DNA of 64,000 bases from Pedobacter sp. N36a (GCF_014472395.1 NZ_JACSZW010000003.1:124001-188000); one strand, 5' to 3'; numbered from the stretch's first letter, positions 7,220-16,869 are shown. Notes: generated from the letters alone by a model not told the origin. Translations and numbers: made by a program.

Positions 7220-9712
7220 TTAAAATGACTCTTCATCGGAACGCATTTCCGACTGGTCAGGCCTTTTGGCTTTCTTAGATTTGAAATCAGTTTTTCCAAA
7301 GCGGTAAGAGTAGGTGATGTTACCCATCGTTCCCTGCATATAACGTCTGAAATCAGTGATAGAATTGTTGGTGCTGGTGGTCATGCTCCAGGCACGGGTA
7401 TTGAAAATATCCCTTATATTCAGACTTAAAGACGATTTCTTGTTTTTGAAGTCATATTTAGCACCAGCATCCACACCATACATGGCGTTTCTGGTTCCCT
7501 GTGCCATGACCTGGCGTGCACGGTAATCTCCTTTTACCTGTAATGTAATGCCATAAGGCAATACGAAATTATTTGTTAAGTTGGCATTCCAGGTAAAACC
7601 CGAGTTTTCTATGATTCCAAATGCAGGAACACCGTTGATTTTACTTTGATATAAATTGGCATTAGCCGTAAAATTCCAGGCTTTAACCAGGTCAAATCTA
7701 CCGATTAACTCTAATCCGCTGGACAACTCTTTAGTTAAGTTTTCAGGAGTCGTAATGGTAATGCCATTATCATCAGGTTCTGTTCTGATCCTTTGAATCA
7801 CATCATTTGTTTGACGCATGTAGGCGGTAGAAATGAAAGTTACCTTTGGCCAGAATTTACTGTAGCTCAATTCAAAGGCATGTACATCCTCCGGTTTAAG
7901 GTTCGGATTCCCCTGGCGGTAGTTTAATGGGTCTGAAACATCCAGGAAAGGATTGGTATCCCAGCCTCGCGGTCTGTTTACTCTTCTGCTGTAACTCAGC
8001 TGTACCTGCTGTTCTTTTTCTAGTTTCTGTGTTAAGAAGATACTTGGATACAACCTGGTGTAGGCTACTTTTCCAGGGATATAACTGAGCTGACCTGCAG
8101 TGTTATACACACCTAATTTGGTGTCTAATGTGGCATCTTCCGCTCTCAATCCTACCTGATAACCGAAATTTTTAACAGAGTTCTGGTAATTGGCATAAAT
8201 GGCATGTACCTGATCTTTACTGTTAAAATCATTGGTTAAATCCAGATTTGGTCTGTATCCTTCCACGTTATTGTGGTAGATTTCAGAGAATGTGCTGTTT
8301 TCCGCAATGCGAATCTGGCTGCGGTAACCAGCTTCCAGTTTTCCAGTTTTACCTACAGGCAGGGTATAATCAGTTTGTGCGTTGTAATTTCTGTTGAGGC
8401 CGCTTCCATCGTTACGGATCAATTCTGGACGCTGGCTGACCGGAACACCGTCTAGGTTGTAAATATTCGTGTTGTAAAGTTGTAGGTTGTCGTTGTTTCC
8501 TTCAGAAAAGCTCAGGTTAAAGGTGATTTCCTCCCTTGGTTTTTTAAATTTATGACTGTAATCCAGGTTCAGGTCGTAACTGCCCCCAGATCCTAAGTTG
8601 GTGTTTGTTCTGTTGCTCAGCTCTATAGGCTGATTCAATGCGTTTAACTTATTGATGTTTAGAAACTCAGTTCTATCATTGTCTCTCAGGTTAAAACCTG
8701 CAGCAAAGCTTAGTACATCTTTATCTGTCAGGTAATAATCCAGGCCTGCTTTCGCATTGTGTCCTTTATCTAAAGATTCCGAAATGGTATTCTGATTGGC
8801 AAAGGCAATAGGGGATGTAGAATTTAAATAGCTGATGTTGTTATAACCACCACCATTTCTGTTGCCATAACGGTAGCTGTAATTTCCATAGAGATTTACT
8901 TTGCTGTTTTGGAAGCTTAAGCTGGTGCTTGCATTATAGTTGTCGCGGTTTCCGGCAGTTAAAGCCAGGTTTCCGTTTAATCCTAATTTCTTGTTTTTCT
9001 TTAATACAATGTTGATGATCCCTGATTGGCCTTCTGCATCGTATTTCGCAGATGGGTTGGTGATCAGTTCCACACTTTCAATAGAACTTGCCGGAATAGA
9101 CTGCAGGATCTGTGCCACATTTCCGCCAGCAATCAGCGAAGGTTTTCCATCAATGAGTACTTTCACTCCTGTGGAACCCCTTAAGCTTACATTGCCATCG
9201 ATGTCTGTGGTGACAGAAGGCACGTTTTGTAAAAGATCGGAGGCAGAACCACCCTCGCTCACTAAACTTTGGTCTACAGAGAATATTTTCTTATCCACGC
9301 CCAATTGTATCGTGCTTTTGGCTGCGGTAATCGTTACCTCATTCAGGGCTGTTCCTTTGGCAGTGTTCATTTTAATGGTGCCCAGGTTGATGTTATTTAC
9401 GGTGCCATTGATCGTGATAGAGTCGCGAACCATAGTCTGGTAACCTACATAGCTCAGTTTAAAGGTAAAAACTCCTTTTGGCAAGCCTACCATGGATAAG
9501 TTTCCGTTGACATCAGTTTGGACACCTTTTACCAAAGCCTTGGTTTTCCTGTTGAGGATAACGGCTGTTGCAAATGGAATAGTTTCATTGGTTTTTGCAT
9601 CTACTACTTTTGCGCTAATCTTACCGTCGCCGGTAGTCTGGGCATTAAGTTTTACAGTTGTAATACAAATCGCAAGGGTTAAAAATAGTACTTTGTGTAA
9701 CGGATTCTTCAT
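7220..9712 (-). CDS. TonB-receptor-like outer-membrane beta-barrel protein
   Basis: 830 residues. A signal peptide (1-24, ending LNAQ) is followed by a carboxypeptidase regulatory-like domain (about 30-115), a plug domain (about 125-235, with the LLQNVPSVTTDIDGNVSLRG and VLIDGKPSL segments) and a long barrel to the C-terminus (outer membrane protein beta-barrel family, PF14905-like). The C-terminus is charged (FKSKKAKRPDQS) and does not end in the usual aromatic residue pattern of OMPs. No SusD partner is present, so the substrate is unknown. It is the first gene of a likely three-gene minus-strand unit with Nudix and plsC. Confidence 0.9.
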   Translation of the reverse strand: MKNPLHKVLFLTLAICITTVKLNAQTTGDGKISAKVVDAKTNETIPFATAVILNRKTKALVKGVQTDVNGNLSMVGLPKGVFTFKLSYVGYQTMVRDSITINGTVNNINLGTIKMNTAKGTALNEVTITAAKSTIQLGVDKKIFSVDQSLVSEGGSASDLLQNVPSVTTDIDGNVSLRGSTGVKVLIDGKPSLIAGGNVAQILQSIPASSIESVELITNPSAKYDAEGQSGIINIVLKKNKKLGLNGNLALTAGNRDNYNASTSLSFQNSKVNLYGNYSYRYGNRNGGGYNNISYLNSTSPIAFANQNTISESLDKGHNAKAGLDYYLTDKDVLSFAAGFNLRDNDRTEFLNINKLNALNQPIELSNRTNTNLGSGGSYDLNLDYSHKFKKPREEITFNLSFSEGNNDNLQLYNTNIYNLDGVPVSQRPELIRNDGSGLNRNYNAQTDYTLPVGKTGKLEAGYRSQIRIAENSTFSEIYHNNVEGYRPNLDLTNDFNSKDQVHAIYANYQNSVKNFGYQVGLRAEDATLDTKLGVYNTAGQLSYIPGKVAYTRLYPSIFLTQKLEKEQQVQLSYSRRVNRPRGWDTNPFLDVSDPLNYRQGNPNLKPEDVHAFELSYSKFWPKVTFISTAYMRQTNDVIQRIRTEPDDNGITITTPENLTKELSSGLELIGRFDLVKAWNFTANANLYQSKINGVPAFGIIENSGFTWNANLTNNFVLPYGITLQVKGDYRARQVMAQGTRNAMYGVDAGAKYDFKNKKSSLSLNIRDIFNTRAWSMTTSTNNSITDFRRYMQGTMGNITYSYRFGKTDFKSKKAKRPDQSEMRSDEESF

Positions 9713-9811
9713 CGGGACTTTCTCTCTTAGTTTTGGTTTTGTTTAGGATGGACAAAGAAAGGGGCCCGAAGTTTAAAAAGGGAGTCGTAACTATTTTATT
9801 ACAGCTTAAAT

Positions 9812-10411
9812 ATGATAAATTACAGTAATATTTTTGATAGCGATGGGATCAGCTATGCAGCCTATCGCGAATTGATAGATCAGCTGCTGCTGGAAAAGAA
9901 GACAACAGGCGAAGATGACTCGGAAGCTATGCTGCATTATACGAAGATGAATGTGCAGAGAATGAGCCGGGTAGATAAAACTGTGGTGTTAACTGCAGAT
10001 CTGCTGGAAGCCTTAGAAAACCTTAAAAAACAATATCGTTTCCTGGTGATTTCTGAAGGATGGTGTGGTGATGCTGCACAGATTGTTCCTGTTTTTAATA
10101 AAATTGCGACCGCTTTCCCGGAAAAAATAAATTTAAAATTTGTTTTGAGAGATCAGCATTTACCATTGATAGATGCACATCTGACGAATGGAGGCAGGGC
10201 CATTCCGGTACTGCTAATTTTAGATGAAGCCGGACAAGTCGTTTGCCAATGGGGTCCTCGACCGAAAGTACTGCAATCTTTATTAAAGGACTGGAAGAAT
10301 GCCAGTTCGGATATGATGCTGATCGCTGAACAGCTCCATGGCTGGTATGCTAAAGATAAAACGCAAAGCACACAAGAGGAACTTCGCGGCGTGATTCAAC
10401 AGTTGGCGTAA
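9812..10411 (+). CDS. Thioredoxin-fold protein with WCGDA motif
   Basis: 199 residues, no signal peptide. The thioredoxin fold centres on FLVISEGWCGDAAQIVPVFNKIA, where the second catalytic Cys of CxxC is Asp/Ala (WCGDA), followed by the cis-Pro region GGRAIPVLLILDEAG. Single-Cys versions of this type (thioredoxin_9-like) are common cytosolic proteins of unknown role; a normal dithiol oxidoreductase activity is unlikely. It is transcribed away from the receptor gene and stands alone. Confidence 0.85.
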   Translation: MINYSNIFDSDGISYAAYRELIDQLLLEKKTTGEDDSEAMLHYTKMNVQRMSRVDKTVVLTADLLEALENLKKQYRFLVISEGWCGDAAQIVPVFNKIATAFPEKINLKFVLRDQHLPLIDAHLTNGGRAIPVLLILDEAGQVVCQWGPRPKVLQSLLKDWKNASSDMMLIAEQLHGWYAKDKTQSTQEELRGVIQQLA

Positions 10412-10473
10412 TCGATGCCTAAAAGGGCCGTTAAACAGGTCTGTTGTTCGGTTAAAAGAAGTATAAGGAAGGT

Positions 10474-10755
10474 TTAGTCGACAGTAACGGTTAAACCTTC
10501 TTGCTGTAAGATTTTACGGTAAACTTCCATTTCCGTGAAAGACCCTTCTAATACCGCACATTTTCCTTTGTTATGGACTTCCATAGCAATCTTCTCAGCC
10601 TGGCTTTCTGAATAATCCAGGTATTTCATCATACAGTAAATGACATGGTCGAATGTGTTTACATCATCATTCCAAAGGATCAGCCGATGGACGGTTTTTA
10701 ATGAGGTTAAGATCTCTTCTAATGTAAAGGTTTCTTCTTTTGTTTCTGTTGACAT
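10474..10755 (-). CDS. clpS: ATP-dependent Clp protease adaptor ClpS
   Basis: 93 residues beginning MSTETKEETFTLEEILTS. It has the ClpS core: LILWNDDVNTFDHVIYCMMKYLDYSESQAEKIAMEVHNKGKCAVLEGSF. ClpS binds N-degron substrates and delivers them to ClpAP. A 31-codon upstream extension was rejected because it runs through a promoter: a perfect -7 box lies five bases before the chosen ATG. The gene is divergent from the FabH-like gene. The hairpin at 10466-10502 spanning the stop codon might stabilise the end of the transcript. Confidence 0.95.
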   Translation of the reverse strand: MSTETKEETFTLEEILTSLKTVHRLILWNDDVNTFDHVIYCMMKYLDYSESQAEKIAMEVHNKGKCAVLEGSFTEMEVYRKILQQEGLTVTVD

Positions 10756-10759
10756 CCTA

Positions 10760-10767
10760 CAAAAATA
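10760..10767 (-). promoter_or_regulatory. -7 promoter box of clpS
   Basis: Minus-strand TATTTTTG matches the Bacteroidota -7 consensus TAnnTTTG exactly. A start site about five bases on would fall at or next to the ATG at 10755, so the clpS mRNA may be nearly leaderless. No clear -33 TTG is seen. Confidence 0.5.
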
Positions 10768-10832
10768 AGCTAATTTCAAAATAATGTTGTAGTTAAAGTT
10801 TATTTTGCTTAAAATTTGTATTAAATCCAAAT

Positions 10833-11882
10833 ATGATGCATCGTTCAAAAATCGCCGGAATAGGTTATTATGTGCCTAAGAATGTTTATACCAATGATGA
10901 TTTGTCCCGTTTCATGGATACGAATGATGCTTGGATACAGGAGCGCACAGGAATAAAAGAACGCAGATTTGCAGATCGCCTGGAAGAAACGACGACCACA
11001 ATGGGTGTAGAAGCTGCGAAAATCGCGATCGAACGTGCAGGAACAACTGCACAAGACATTGATTTTGTCATCTTTGCTACCTTAAGTCCGGATTATTATT
11101 TTCCAGGATGCGGCGTTTTGCTGCAGCGGGAAATGAAAATGAAAGAGATTGGTGCCTTAGATGTGAGAAACCAATGTTCAGGATTTGTGTACGCCCTTTC
11201 CATTGCCGATCAGTTCATTAAAACCGGAATGTATAAGAATATTTTGGTGGTAGGCAGCGAGAAACATTCTTTTGCGATGGATTTTGAAACCCGCAGCAGG
11301 AATGTGTCCGTGATCTTTGGTGACGGCGCAGGAGCAGTGGTGCTGCAGCCTTCCACAAAGGAGGGGCAAGGGATTATGAGTACGCATTTACATAGTGATG
11401 GTGCAGATGCAGAAATTCTGGCCATGTATTACCCCGGAGCAAGTGCCAATAAATGGCTGAAAGACAAGCCAGGATATCCGGATCAGGAATTAGGTGGTTT
11501 ATTTATGACGACGGAACAGCTAGAAAGCGGTGCCGCATTGGCCCATATGGATGGTCCAGCCGTTTTTAAGAAAGCCGTAGTGAAGTTTCCGGAAGTGATT
11601 AAGGAAGCGCTGGAGGCCAATAACCTGACACCTGCGGATCTGGATATGCTGATCCCGCATCAGGCAAATTTAAGAATCAGTCAGTATGTTCAGCAATTGC
11701 TGGGACTGAGCGACGACAAAGTTTTCAATAATATTCAAAAATATGGGAATACTACCGCGGCTTCTGTGCCGATTGCTTTATGTGAAGCATGGGAAGCGGG
11801 GAAAATTAAAGAAGGCGACCTGGTATGCCTGGCCGCCTTTGGATCAGGTTTTACCTGGGCCAGTGCTTTAATCAGATGGTAA
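10833..11882 (+). CDS. 3-oxoacyl-ACP synthase III (FabH) family protein
   Basis: 349 residues, longer than the usual about 320 of FabH. Catalytic triad visible: Cys115 (VRNQCSGFVYA), His276 (LIPHQANLRIS) and Asn306 (YGNTTAASVPIAL); the CoA-binding start VPKNVYTNDDLS and ERTGIKERRF are typical. The reaction is decarboxylative condensation of an acyl-CoA with malonyl-ACP. The extra length lies mainly between residues about 185 and 240 (YYPGASANKWLKDKPG). It stands alone, not next to other fab genes. It may use a non-acetyl starter, so I do not assign fabH firmly. Confidence 0.9.
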   Translation: MMHRSKIAGIGYYVPKNVYTNDDLSRFMDTNDAWIQERTGIKERRFADRLEETTTTMGVEAAKIAIERAGTTAQDIDFVIFATLSPDYYFPGCGVLLQREMKMKEIGALDVRNQCSGFVYALSIADQFIKTGMYKNILVVGSEKHSFAMDFETRSRNVSVIFGDGAGAVVLQPSTKEGQGIMSTHLHSDGADAEILAMYYPGASANKWLKDKPGYPDQELGGLFMTTEQLESGAALAHMDGPAVFKKAVVKFPEVIKEALEANNLTPADLDMLIPHQANLRISQYVQQLLGLSDDKVFNNIQKYGNTTAASVPIALCEAWEAGKIKEGDLVCLAAFGSGFTWASALIRW

Positions 11883-11905
11883 TTTTAGTTATTTTATAGA
11901 AGGGT

Positions 11906-12781
11906 TTAACTGCCTTTAGCCGATTTTGTCATTTGTGCAAACCTATCCCACATGTCGTCTGGGATGGCTTCCAGGCCGTTAAACTGACCGGCACCCTGCA
12001 GCCATTCTCCTCCATCAATACTGATGACTTCTCCATTGATGTATCCTGCGAAATCACTAATCAGGAAGGCAGCCAGATTGGCCAGCTCCTGATGTTCTCC
12101 AACACGCTTCAAAGGTACTCTGTTTTTAAAGTCGAACTTCTCTGCCAAGTCTCCCGGCAACAGGCGTTCCCAGGCTCCCTTAGTAGGAAATGGCCCAGGA
12201 GCAATGGCATTGGTACGAATGCCGTATTTACCCCATTCTACTGCCAAAGAGCGCGTCATAGCCAATACGCCACCCTTAGCACAGGCAGAAGGAACGACAT
12301 AGGCAGAGCCGGTGAAGGCATAAGTGGTGACGATATTTAATACGTTGGCGCTTTGTTTTTCCTTGATCCAGTGTTTGCCAAAGGCCAGTGTACAGTTTAC
12401 AGAACCTTTCAAAACAATGTCAATTACTGTGGAAAATGCGTTAGCGGAAAGACGTTCGGTAGGGGAGATGAAATTGCCTGCCGCATTATTCAGCAAGACA
12501 TCCACACGGCCAAAAGCTTTCAGGGTTTCAGCAAGCACGTTTTCTACCTGTTCATATTCACGAACATCGCAGGCAACGGCCAATACTTTACCACCGGTTT
12601 CTTTTTCCATTTCAGCAGCGGTCTTTTCCAGGACATCCGTTTTTCTGCTGGTGATCACCAGATTGGCACCAAGTTTTAGGAAATAAGTGCCCATGGCTTT
12701 GCCCAGACCGGTTCCGCCACCGGTGATGACGATCGTTTTTCCTTTTAAAGCGTCATCTCTTAACATAGGTTGATTATACAT
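11906..12781 (-). CDS. SDR family oxidoreductase, 2,4-dienoyl-CoA reductase-like
   Basis: 291 residues. N-terminal NAD(P) motif TGGGTGLGKAMG and NNAAGN (Asn-Ala-Ala-Gly) are as in 2,4-dienoyl-CoA reductases of the SDR type; these lack the Tyr of classical SDR (here Ser-Ala-Cys-Ala-Lys replaces YxxxK: VPSACAKGG). This matches the dienoyl-CoA reductase pattern, where a Lys acts without Tyr. The end, ISIDGGEWLQGAG, is family-typical. It reduces a dienoyl-CoA intermediate in the oxidation of unsaturated fatty acids. It follows the enoyl-CoA hydratase gene by 3 bp. Confidence 0.9.
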   Translation of the reverse strand: MYNQPMLRDDALKGKTIVITGGGTGLGKAMGTYFLKLGANLVITSRKTDVLEKTAAEMEKETGGKVLAVACDVREYEQVENVLAETLKAFGRVDVLLNNAAGNFISPTERLSANAFSTVIDIVLKGSVNCTLAFGKHWIKEKQSANVLNIVTTYAFTGSAYVVPSACAKGGVLAMTRSLAVEWGKYGIRTNAIAPGPFPTKGAWERLLPGDLAEKFDFKNRVPLKRVGEHQELANLAAFLISDFAGYINGEVISIDGGEWLQGAGQFNGLEAIPDDMWDRFAQMTKSAKGS

Positions 12782-12784
12782 GAG

Positions 12785-13546
12785 CTATTTTTTTTGCAGG
12801 TTATCAATGATGGTTTTCAATATGTTTCTGGTGGTTGGTGCCCACCATTGTTTCAGCATAATGGCCAGTGCTTCTGTTTGGTTGGCACGAGTGGCGGCAA
12901 TCAGGTCCTTCCTAATGTTCAGCTTGCTCTGCTCCCAGGTATTTCTTTCCATGGCCATATATTTTCTGATCTTGCGTTCCGCTGCGGTCAGGATACTTTC
13001 CGGATTGATCAATTCATCTACCAGGCCGATTTTAAGGGCTTCCTCCGGACTGAATAGTTTTCCTTCCAGCAGACTTCTGGTGGCATGAGCAGTTCCAATC
13101 CAGAAAGCATAGAGGCTAAAAATACTTCCTGGGACAATGATGCCCACCGGAACCTCATTGAGGCCTATAATCGCCTTTCCTTCTGCCATGATTCTATAAT
13201 CACAGGCCAGGGCTATCACGCAGCCCCCAGCTGGACTATGGCCATTGATGGCCGCCACCAATGGTTTACGGAAAGCCGTGATGTTGGCGGTAAAGTCAAG
13301 AAAAAGGTGCCAGAAAGATTCTGCTTCTTCCTCCGAATAACCGTACAGCTCAATTAAATCCAGCCCTGCAGAGAAGAAATTCTCTTTTCCAGTGATGACC
13401 ACCCCGGCAATATTTGGGTCTGAAGAGATGCTGTTCAGCATGTCATTCAGTTCGGTGATCATCTCTCGGTTTAAAGCGTTGGACCTTCCACGGTCTAAGG
13501 TAATCAGTGCTAAATGGTCTTTTATGGTGACTTTTATCGTATTCAT
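12785..13546 (-). CDS. Enoyl-CoA hydratase/isomerase family protein
   Basis: 253 residues. Crotonase fold with the CoA-binding loop ITGKENFFSAGLDLIEL, the oxyanion-hole segment NGHSPAGGCVIALACDYRIMAEG and NEVPVGI downstream. The ENFFSAGLDL form and the HSPAGG site differ from classical hydratases with paired Glu residues; Asp/Glu assignments are not clear, so it may be an isomerase. With the adjacent SDR it suggests oxidation of unsaturated acyl chains. It is sandwiched between the MG2/plug protein (7 bp upstream) and the SDR (3 bp downstream). Confidence 0.88.
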   Translation of the reverse strand: MNTIKVTIKDHLALITLDRGRSNALNREMITELNDMLNSISSDPNIAGVVITGKENFFSAGLDLIELYGYSEEEAESFWHLFLDFTANITAFRKPLVAAINGHSPAGGCVIALACDYRIMAEGKAIIGLNEVPVGIIVPGSIFSLYAFWIGTAHATRSLLEGKLFSPEEALKIGLVDELINPESILTAAERKIRKYMAMERNTWEQSKLNIRKDLIAATRANQTEALAIMLKQWWAPTTRNILKTIIDNLQKK

Positions 13547-13553
13547 AGTTTTG

Positions 13554-16247
13554 TTATTTTACTTCATAAGTGTAAACCGTTCTCCCCAGGTGGCCCATTA
13601 AGTCCATTCCTTCCAGAACGACTCTATAAGTACCAGGTTCGTCGGTATTAAAGAATGTGAAATTAGTTTTTCCTGCGGCATCGCTCAGCAGTTGTGGCCC
13701 CCAATATACAGTAGATCTGAAATCTGGTGCATTATTAGGCTGAGGAACATCATATTTAGGCGAATAGAAATCTTTTGGAACCGAATAACCTTTAGGGTTG
13801 AAAACGATGAGCCCCGGTGTAGGTACCGCGGAGAAATTGCCAACGCCACGCTTGGTCGTGATCACCAATACACCTCCTGCTCCATTGGTCCCATAAATGG
13901 CGGTATTTCCGATAGATTTAAGAACCTCAATCGTTTCAATATCAGGGACGTTGATGAAATCAAGGTCTGCATCCTGTAAAGGCATTCCATCCAGAACGAT
14001 GGACATTGGTATTCTTCCCCCATTTCTGGTCAGGTAGGCCTTCCCATTGGTAATGATCAATCCGGCAATACGGCCTTGTAAACACATGGAAAGTTGAGGG
14101 CAGGTAGAGAGTTGTTCGGCAGTAATCACCGCATCCGCTCTTCCGTTGCCATTTAAGTTTTGCGAATTCTTAACCTTCGGCTTTTCCTGTGTGATTTTCA
14201 CTTCTTTTAATTGTAATACTTTTTGCAATAGTCCACGTTTACTCTGGTCGTCAAAATAGTTATTGCTTTGTTTTAAATAAGCAGACAACGCTTCATTAAC
14301 GTTAATTTCTATGTCTCCAGTATTTTTATTCTTGGTGACGATTTGTCCCGGAACCACATCCATTTTAACATCCAGTCGGGTTTTGCCCTTAGCTGTTCTT
14401 GCCTGGATGATAAATTTGGGATCATCAAGGAAAAGCAGGCGATCGAAGTTGAATTTTCCTTGCGCGTCCGTTAAGGTATCGAGTGTGAAAAATCCACTTG
14501 CTGTAGAAAGGAGCGTAACTTTGGTATTTGGTACAGGTTTGCCTCCATAATTGACAATCGTTCCACTAAAGCCCAGAGATTTTTCCGGTTGAAATCTGAC
14601 ATTTGGCGGGGTGTTGCTGATGACATTTTTCCATAGGATTCTGCTCCAGCCTTGCGTCAGCATCAGGTTATCCATGTTTTTAATCACTTCTGGTCCTTCT
14701 TCAATAAAGTAATAATTGGGTTTTTCAATGTAACCAATCAGGTCTGAAGTGAGTAATAAGTTGCTGAGTATGTTGCTTTCGGTTTCCGGCTCTGGTTTCA
14801 CCGCATTGTTATTGGTGACCGCAACGGAAAACATACCTTGTACAGGTGTGCCGTTAAAGGCGCTGTGGAGTTGAATATCTACCTTTTCTCTTTTTGCATA
14901 CACTTGTTTTTCGGTACTCAACTGTACCGCTATCCGGTCTGCAGGATTATAAATAAATGCAAGTCGCTCGGCAATAGGTTTGTTTTCTTCAGAAAACAAG
15001 CTGAGCTGTAAGATACCCTCTGTCAATTCCTTTTTAGGAATAGTGACGGTGGCGAGCTGATCGGACATAGACACAATAGGGCTGAAAACCACGTTGCCAT
15101 CATGCTGGCCAACGAGCCTGAGTTTTACGGGCCCGGTCAGGTCGGCACTTCTCATAATCTTGATGGTCAGTTTATCTTTGTCTGTACCTGTTACAGCCAG
15201 GGTATAGCCTGTAGTTTGTACAATTGGAAGATTGAAATCTTTTTCTGAACCATCCGCAAATTTCACCTTTGCTACGTATCTGACTCCGCTTTGAGGATTG
15301 ATGACGAAGTTACCCATGCCCAGGTGTTTGGTTTCAAAGCGATTGATTTCTAGGCCAGTTTGGTCTACAACAACCCCGCTGATGTTTTCGCCCAGGCCTG
15401 AGGAATTGACCGCTTTTACTGCGATCTTAGTAGGTAATCCCTCGATCAGGTTTCCACTTTCCGGGAAAAACTGCAGGTCAATTGATTTCGATGTGGCCTT
15501 AATGGGAATTTCTCGGGTTACTTTTTGATCTTCTCCCAAGGTGATGGTAGCTAGAATTTTTCCTCTTTTATTGAGGTCTGGTCTGTTGTTGAGGATACTC
15601 AGCGATATCTCTCCCTGATCATTGGTAGTGGCCTTGCCTCTGAGGAAGCTTTTGGAATCCAGGATGACCTCGTACTTGACTTCTTTACCGGTATAGGGGC
15701 TTCCTTCTTTATCTTTGAAACTGATGTTTGCCGCCATCTTTTCCCCTTTATCTGCTTTACTGTAGCTATAAATCGTATTGGTAAAGACTTTATTGGTCCA
15801 GGAATAACCTATTTTGATGGTCTTGTCGAAGAAGAATTCCGGACCTGCATTTCTCATCCATTGGGTATAGGCACGGATTCTGTAATTTCCTTCCATTAAG
15901 GTATCCGGCAGACTAAAATTTCCCCAGGTGATACCGCCTAATACAGGAAGTTTCAATTGCTGCTGTACAGAATCCTTTTCATTGATGAGCTCCACATATA
16001 GTAATTTACTAATATCTGATGGTTCCTGAGCACTGCTGTTGAGCAGGTAGGCCTTAAACCAAATATTATCGCCTATGGCATAATAAGGCTTGTCCAGTTG
16101 AAGGTGAACCTTTTCCTGAGGATTCTTCAGATTGAACTCCTTCATTCTTTCTAGGAGGACATCAAAGCTATCATTCAGGGCTCCCGACGCAAAAGCGAGG
16201 AAGACACCGGAGAATAATAAAAGAGGATACAGCAATTTACGTTTCAT
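13554..16247 (-). CDS. Secreted MG2/TonB-plug domain protein without a barrel
   Basis: 897 residues. Signal peptide 1-23. An alpha-2-macroglobulin MG2-like domain (about 40-150, NPQEKVHLQLDKPYYAIGDNIWFKAYLL) is followed by several beta-sandwich segments, a carboxypeptidase regulatory-like stretch near 565-610 (SGTIVNYGGKPVPNTKVTLL) and a TonB-receptor plug domain (about 700-800, ending AIYGTNGAGGVLVITTKRG), then a final beta domain. No barrel follows the plug. Such proteins are widespread in Bacteroidota and presumably act in the periplasm or at the surface; their job is not known. It leads an operon with two acyl-CoA enzymes at gaps of 7 and 3 bp, an odd pairing. Confidence 0.85.
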   Translation of the reverse strand: MKRKLLYPLLLFSGVFLAFASGALNDSFDVLLERMKEFNLKNPQEKVHLQLDKPYYAIGDNIWFKAYLLNSSAQEPSDISKLLYVELINEKDSVQQQLKLPVLGGITWGNFSLPDTLMEGNYRIRAYTQWMRNAGPEFFFDKTIKIGYSWTNKVFTNTIYSYSKADKGEKMAANISFKDKEGSPYTGKEVKYEVILDSKSFLRGKATTNDQGEISLSILNNRPDLNKRGKILATITLGEDQKVTREIPIKATSKSIDLQFFPESGNLIEGLPTKIAVKAVNSSGLGENISGVVVDQTGLEINRFETKHLGMGNFVINPQSGVRYVAKVKFADGSEKDFNLPIVQTTGYTLAVTGTDKDKLTIKIMRSADLTGPVKLRLVGQHDGNVVFSPIVSMSDQLATVTIPKKELTEGILQLSLFSEENKPIAERLAFIYNPADRIAVQLSTEKQVYAKREKVDIQLHSAFNGTPVQGMFSVAVTNNNAVKPEPETESNILSNLLLTSDLIGYIEKPNYYFIEEGPEVIKNMDNLMLTQGWSRILWKNVISNTPPNVRFQPEKSLGFSGTIVNYGGKPVPNTKVTLLSTASGFFTLDTLTDAQGKFNFDRLLFLDDPKFIIQARTAKGKTRLDVKMDVVPGQIVTKNKNTGDIEINVNEALSAYLKQSNNYFDDQSKRGLLQKVLQLKEVKITQEKPKVKNSQNLNGNGRADAVITAEQLSTCPQLSMCLQGRIAGLIITNGKAYLTRNGGRIPMSIVLDGMPLQDADLDFINVPDIETIEVLKSIGNTAIYGTNGAGGVLVITTKRGVGNFSAVPTPGLIVFNPKGYSVPKDFYSPKYDVPQPNNAPDFRSTVYWGPQLLSDAAGKTNFTFFNTDEPGTYRVVLEGMDLMGHLGRTVYTYEVK

Positions 16248-16270
16248 ATGTTATGACCATTAACAAATAA

Positions 16271-16302
16271 TTAAGCCTCAATATACAAATATTGAGGCTT
16301 AA
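16271..16302 (-). terminator. Terminator after dcd
   Basis: A perfect 14-bp stem (TTAAGCCTCAATAT / ATATTGAGGCTTAA) with a 4-base loop, 30 bp past the dcd stop. On the minus strand it is followed by TTATTTGTT. It also separates dcd from the MG2 operon promoter. Confidence 0.75.
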
Positions 16303-16332
16303 AGTAAATTTAAAAGAAAGGGAATTAGGCGG

Positions 16333-16869
16333 TTAGAACTCGTTTTTCCACATCATGCTTTCCACCGGTTTCGTGGTCTTATTGTTATATTTTGCATCTC
16401 CTTTATTGTTGTACATGGTTTCAATTTCTCCATCTACGGCAAAGTAGATCAGCTGGCCAATTGGCATGCCTGCATAAATTCTTACGGGCTGTGCGCAGGA
16501 AATCTCCAGCGTCCAGGTATTGCAGAAACCTACATCTCCCTTTCCGGCTGTCGCATGGATGTCGATCCCCAAACGGCCAGTGCTTGATTTACCTTCCAAA
16601 AATGGAACATGTGCATGAGTTTCTGTATATTCCAGGGTTACGCCCAGGTAAAGTGTACCCGGCTGCAGTACAAATCCATCCTTTGGAATCTCAAAGTTTT
16701 CAATTTTATTATGTGCCTTTGCATCAAGGACTCTATCAGTATAAGTAGCCAGGTATTTGCCCAAATGTACGTCATATGAGTTTGTACCCAGACATTCGGG
16801 CTTAAAAGGTTCAATTATGATGGTACCCTTCTCAATTTCTTCGAGAATTCGTTTGTCGGAAAGTATCAT
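16333..16869 (-). CDS. dcd: dCTP deaminase
   Basis: 178 residues. The dUTPase-like trimeric fold shows the family signature GKSSTGRLGIDIHATAG (93-109) and NTWTLEIS with catalytic Glu122, plus the N-terminal EPFKPECLGTNSYDVHLG. The enzyme converts dCTP to dUTP for thymidylate synthesis. Monofunctional and bifunctional (deaminase-dUTPase) types cannot be told apart here. It is divergent from the phosphopantetheinyl transferase gene with only 66 bp between the starts, and has its own terminator. Confidence 0.95.
   Translation of the reverse strand: MILSDKRILEEIEKGTIIIEPFKPECLGTNSYDVHLGKYLATYTDRVLDAKAHNKIENFEIPKDGFVLQPGTLYLGVTLEYTETHAHVPFLEGKSSTGRLGIDIHATAGKGDVGFCNTWTLEISCAQPVRIYAGMPIGQLIYFAVDGEIETMYNNKGDAKYNNKTTKPVESMMWKNEF

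Noticed and set aside
8940-9443. 167-codon plus-strand ORF inside the receptor-like gene
   Set aside because: It is a shadow frame of a clearly coding minus-strand barrel gene.
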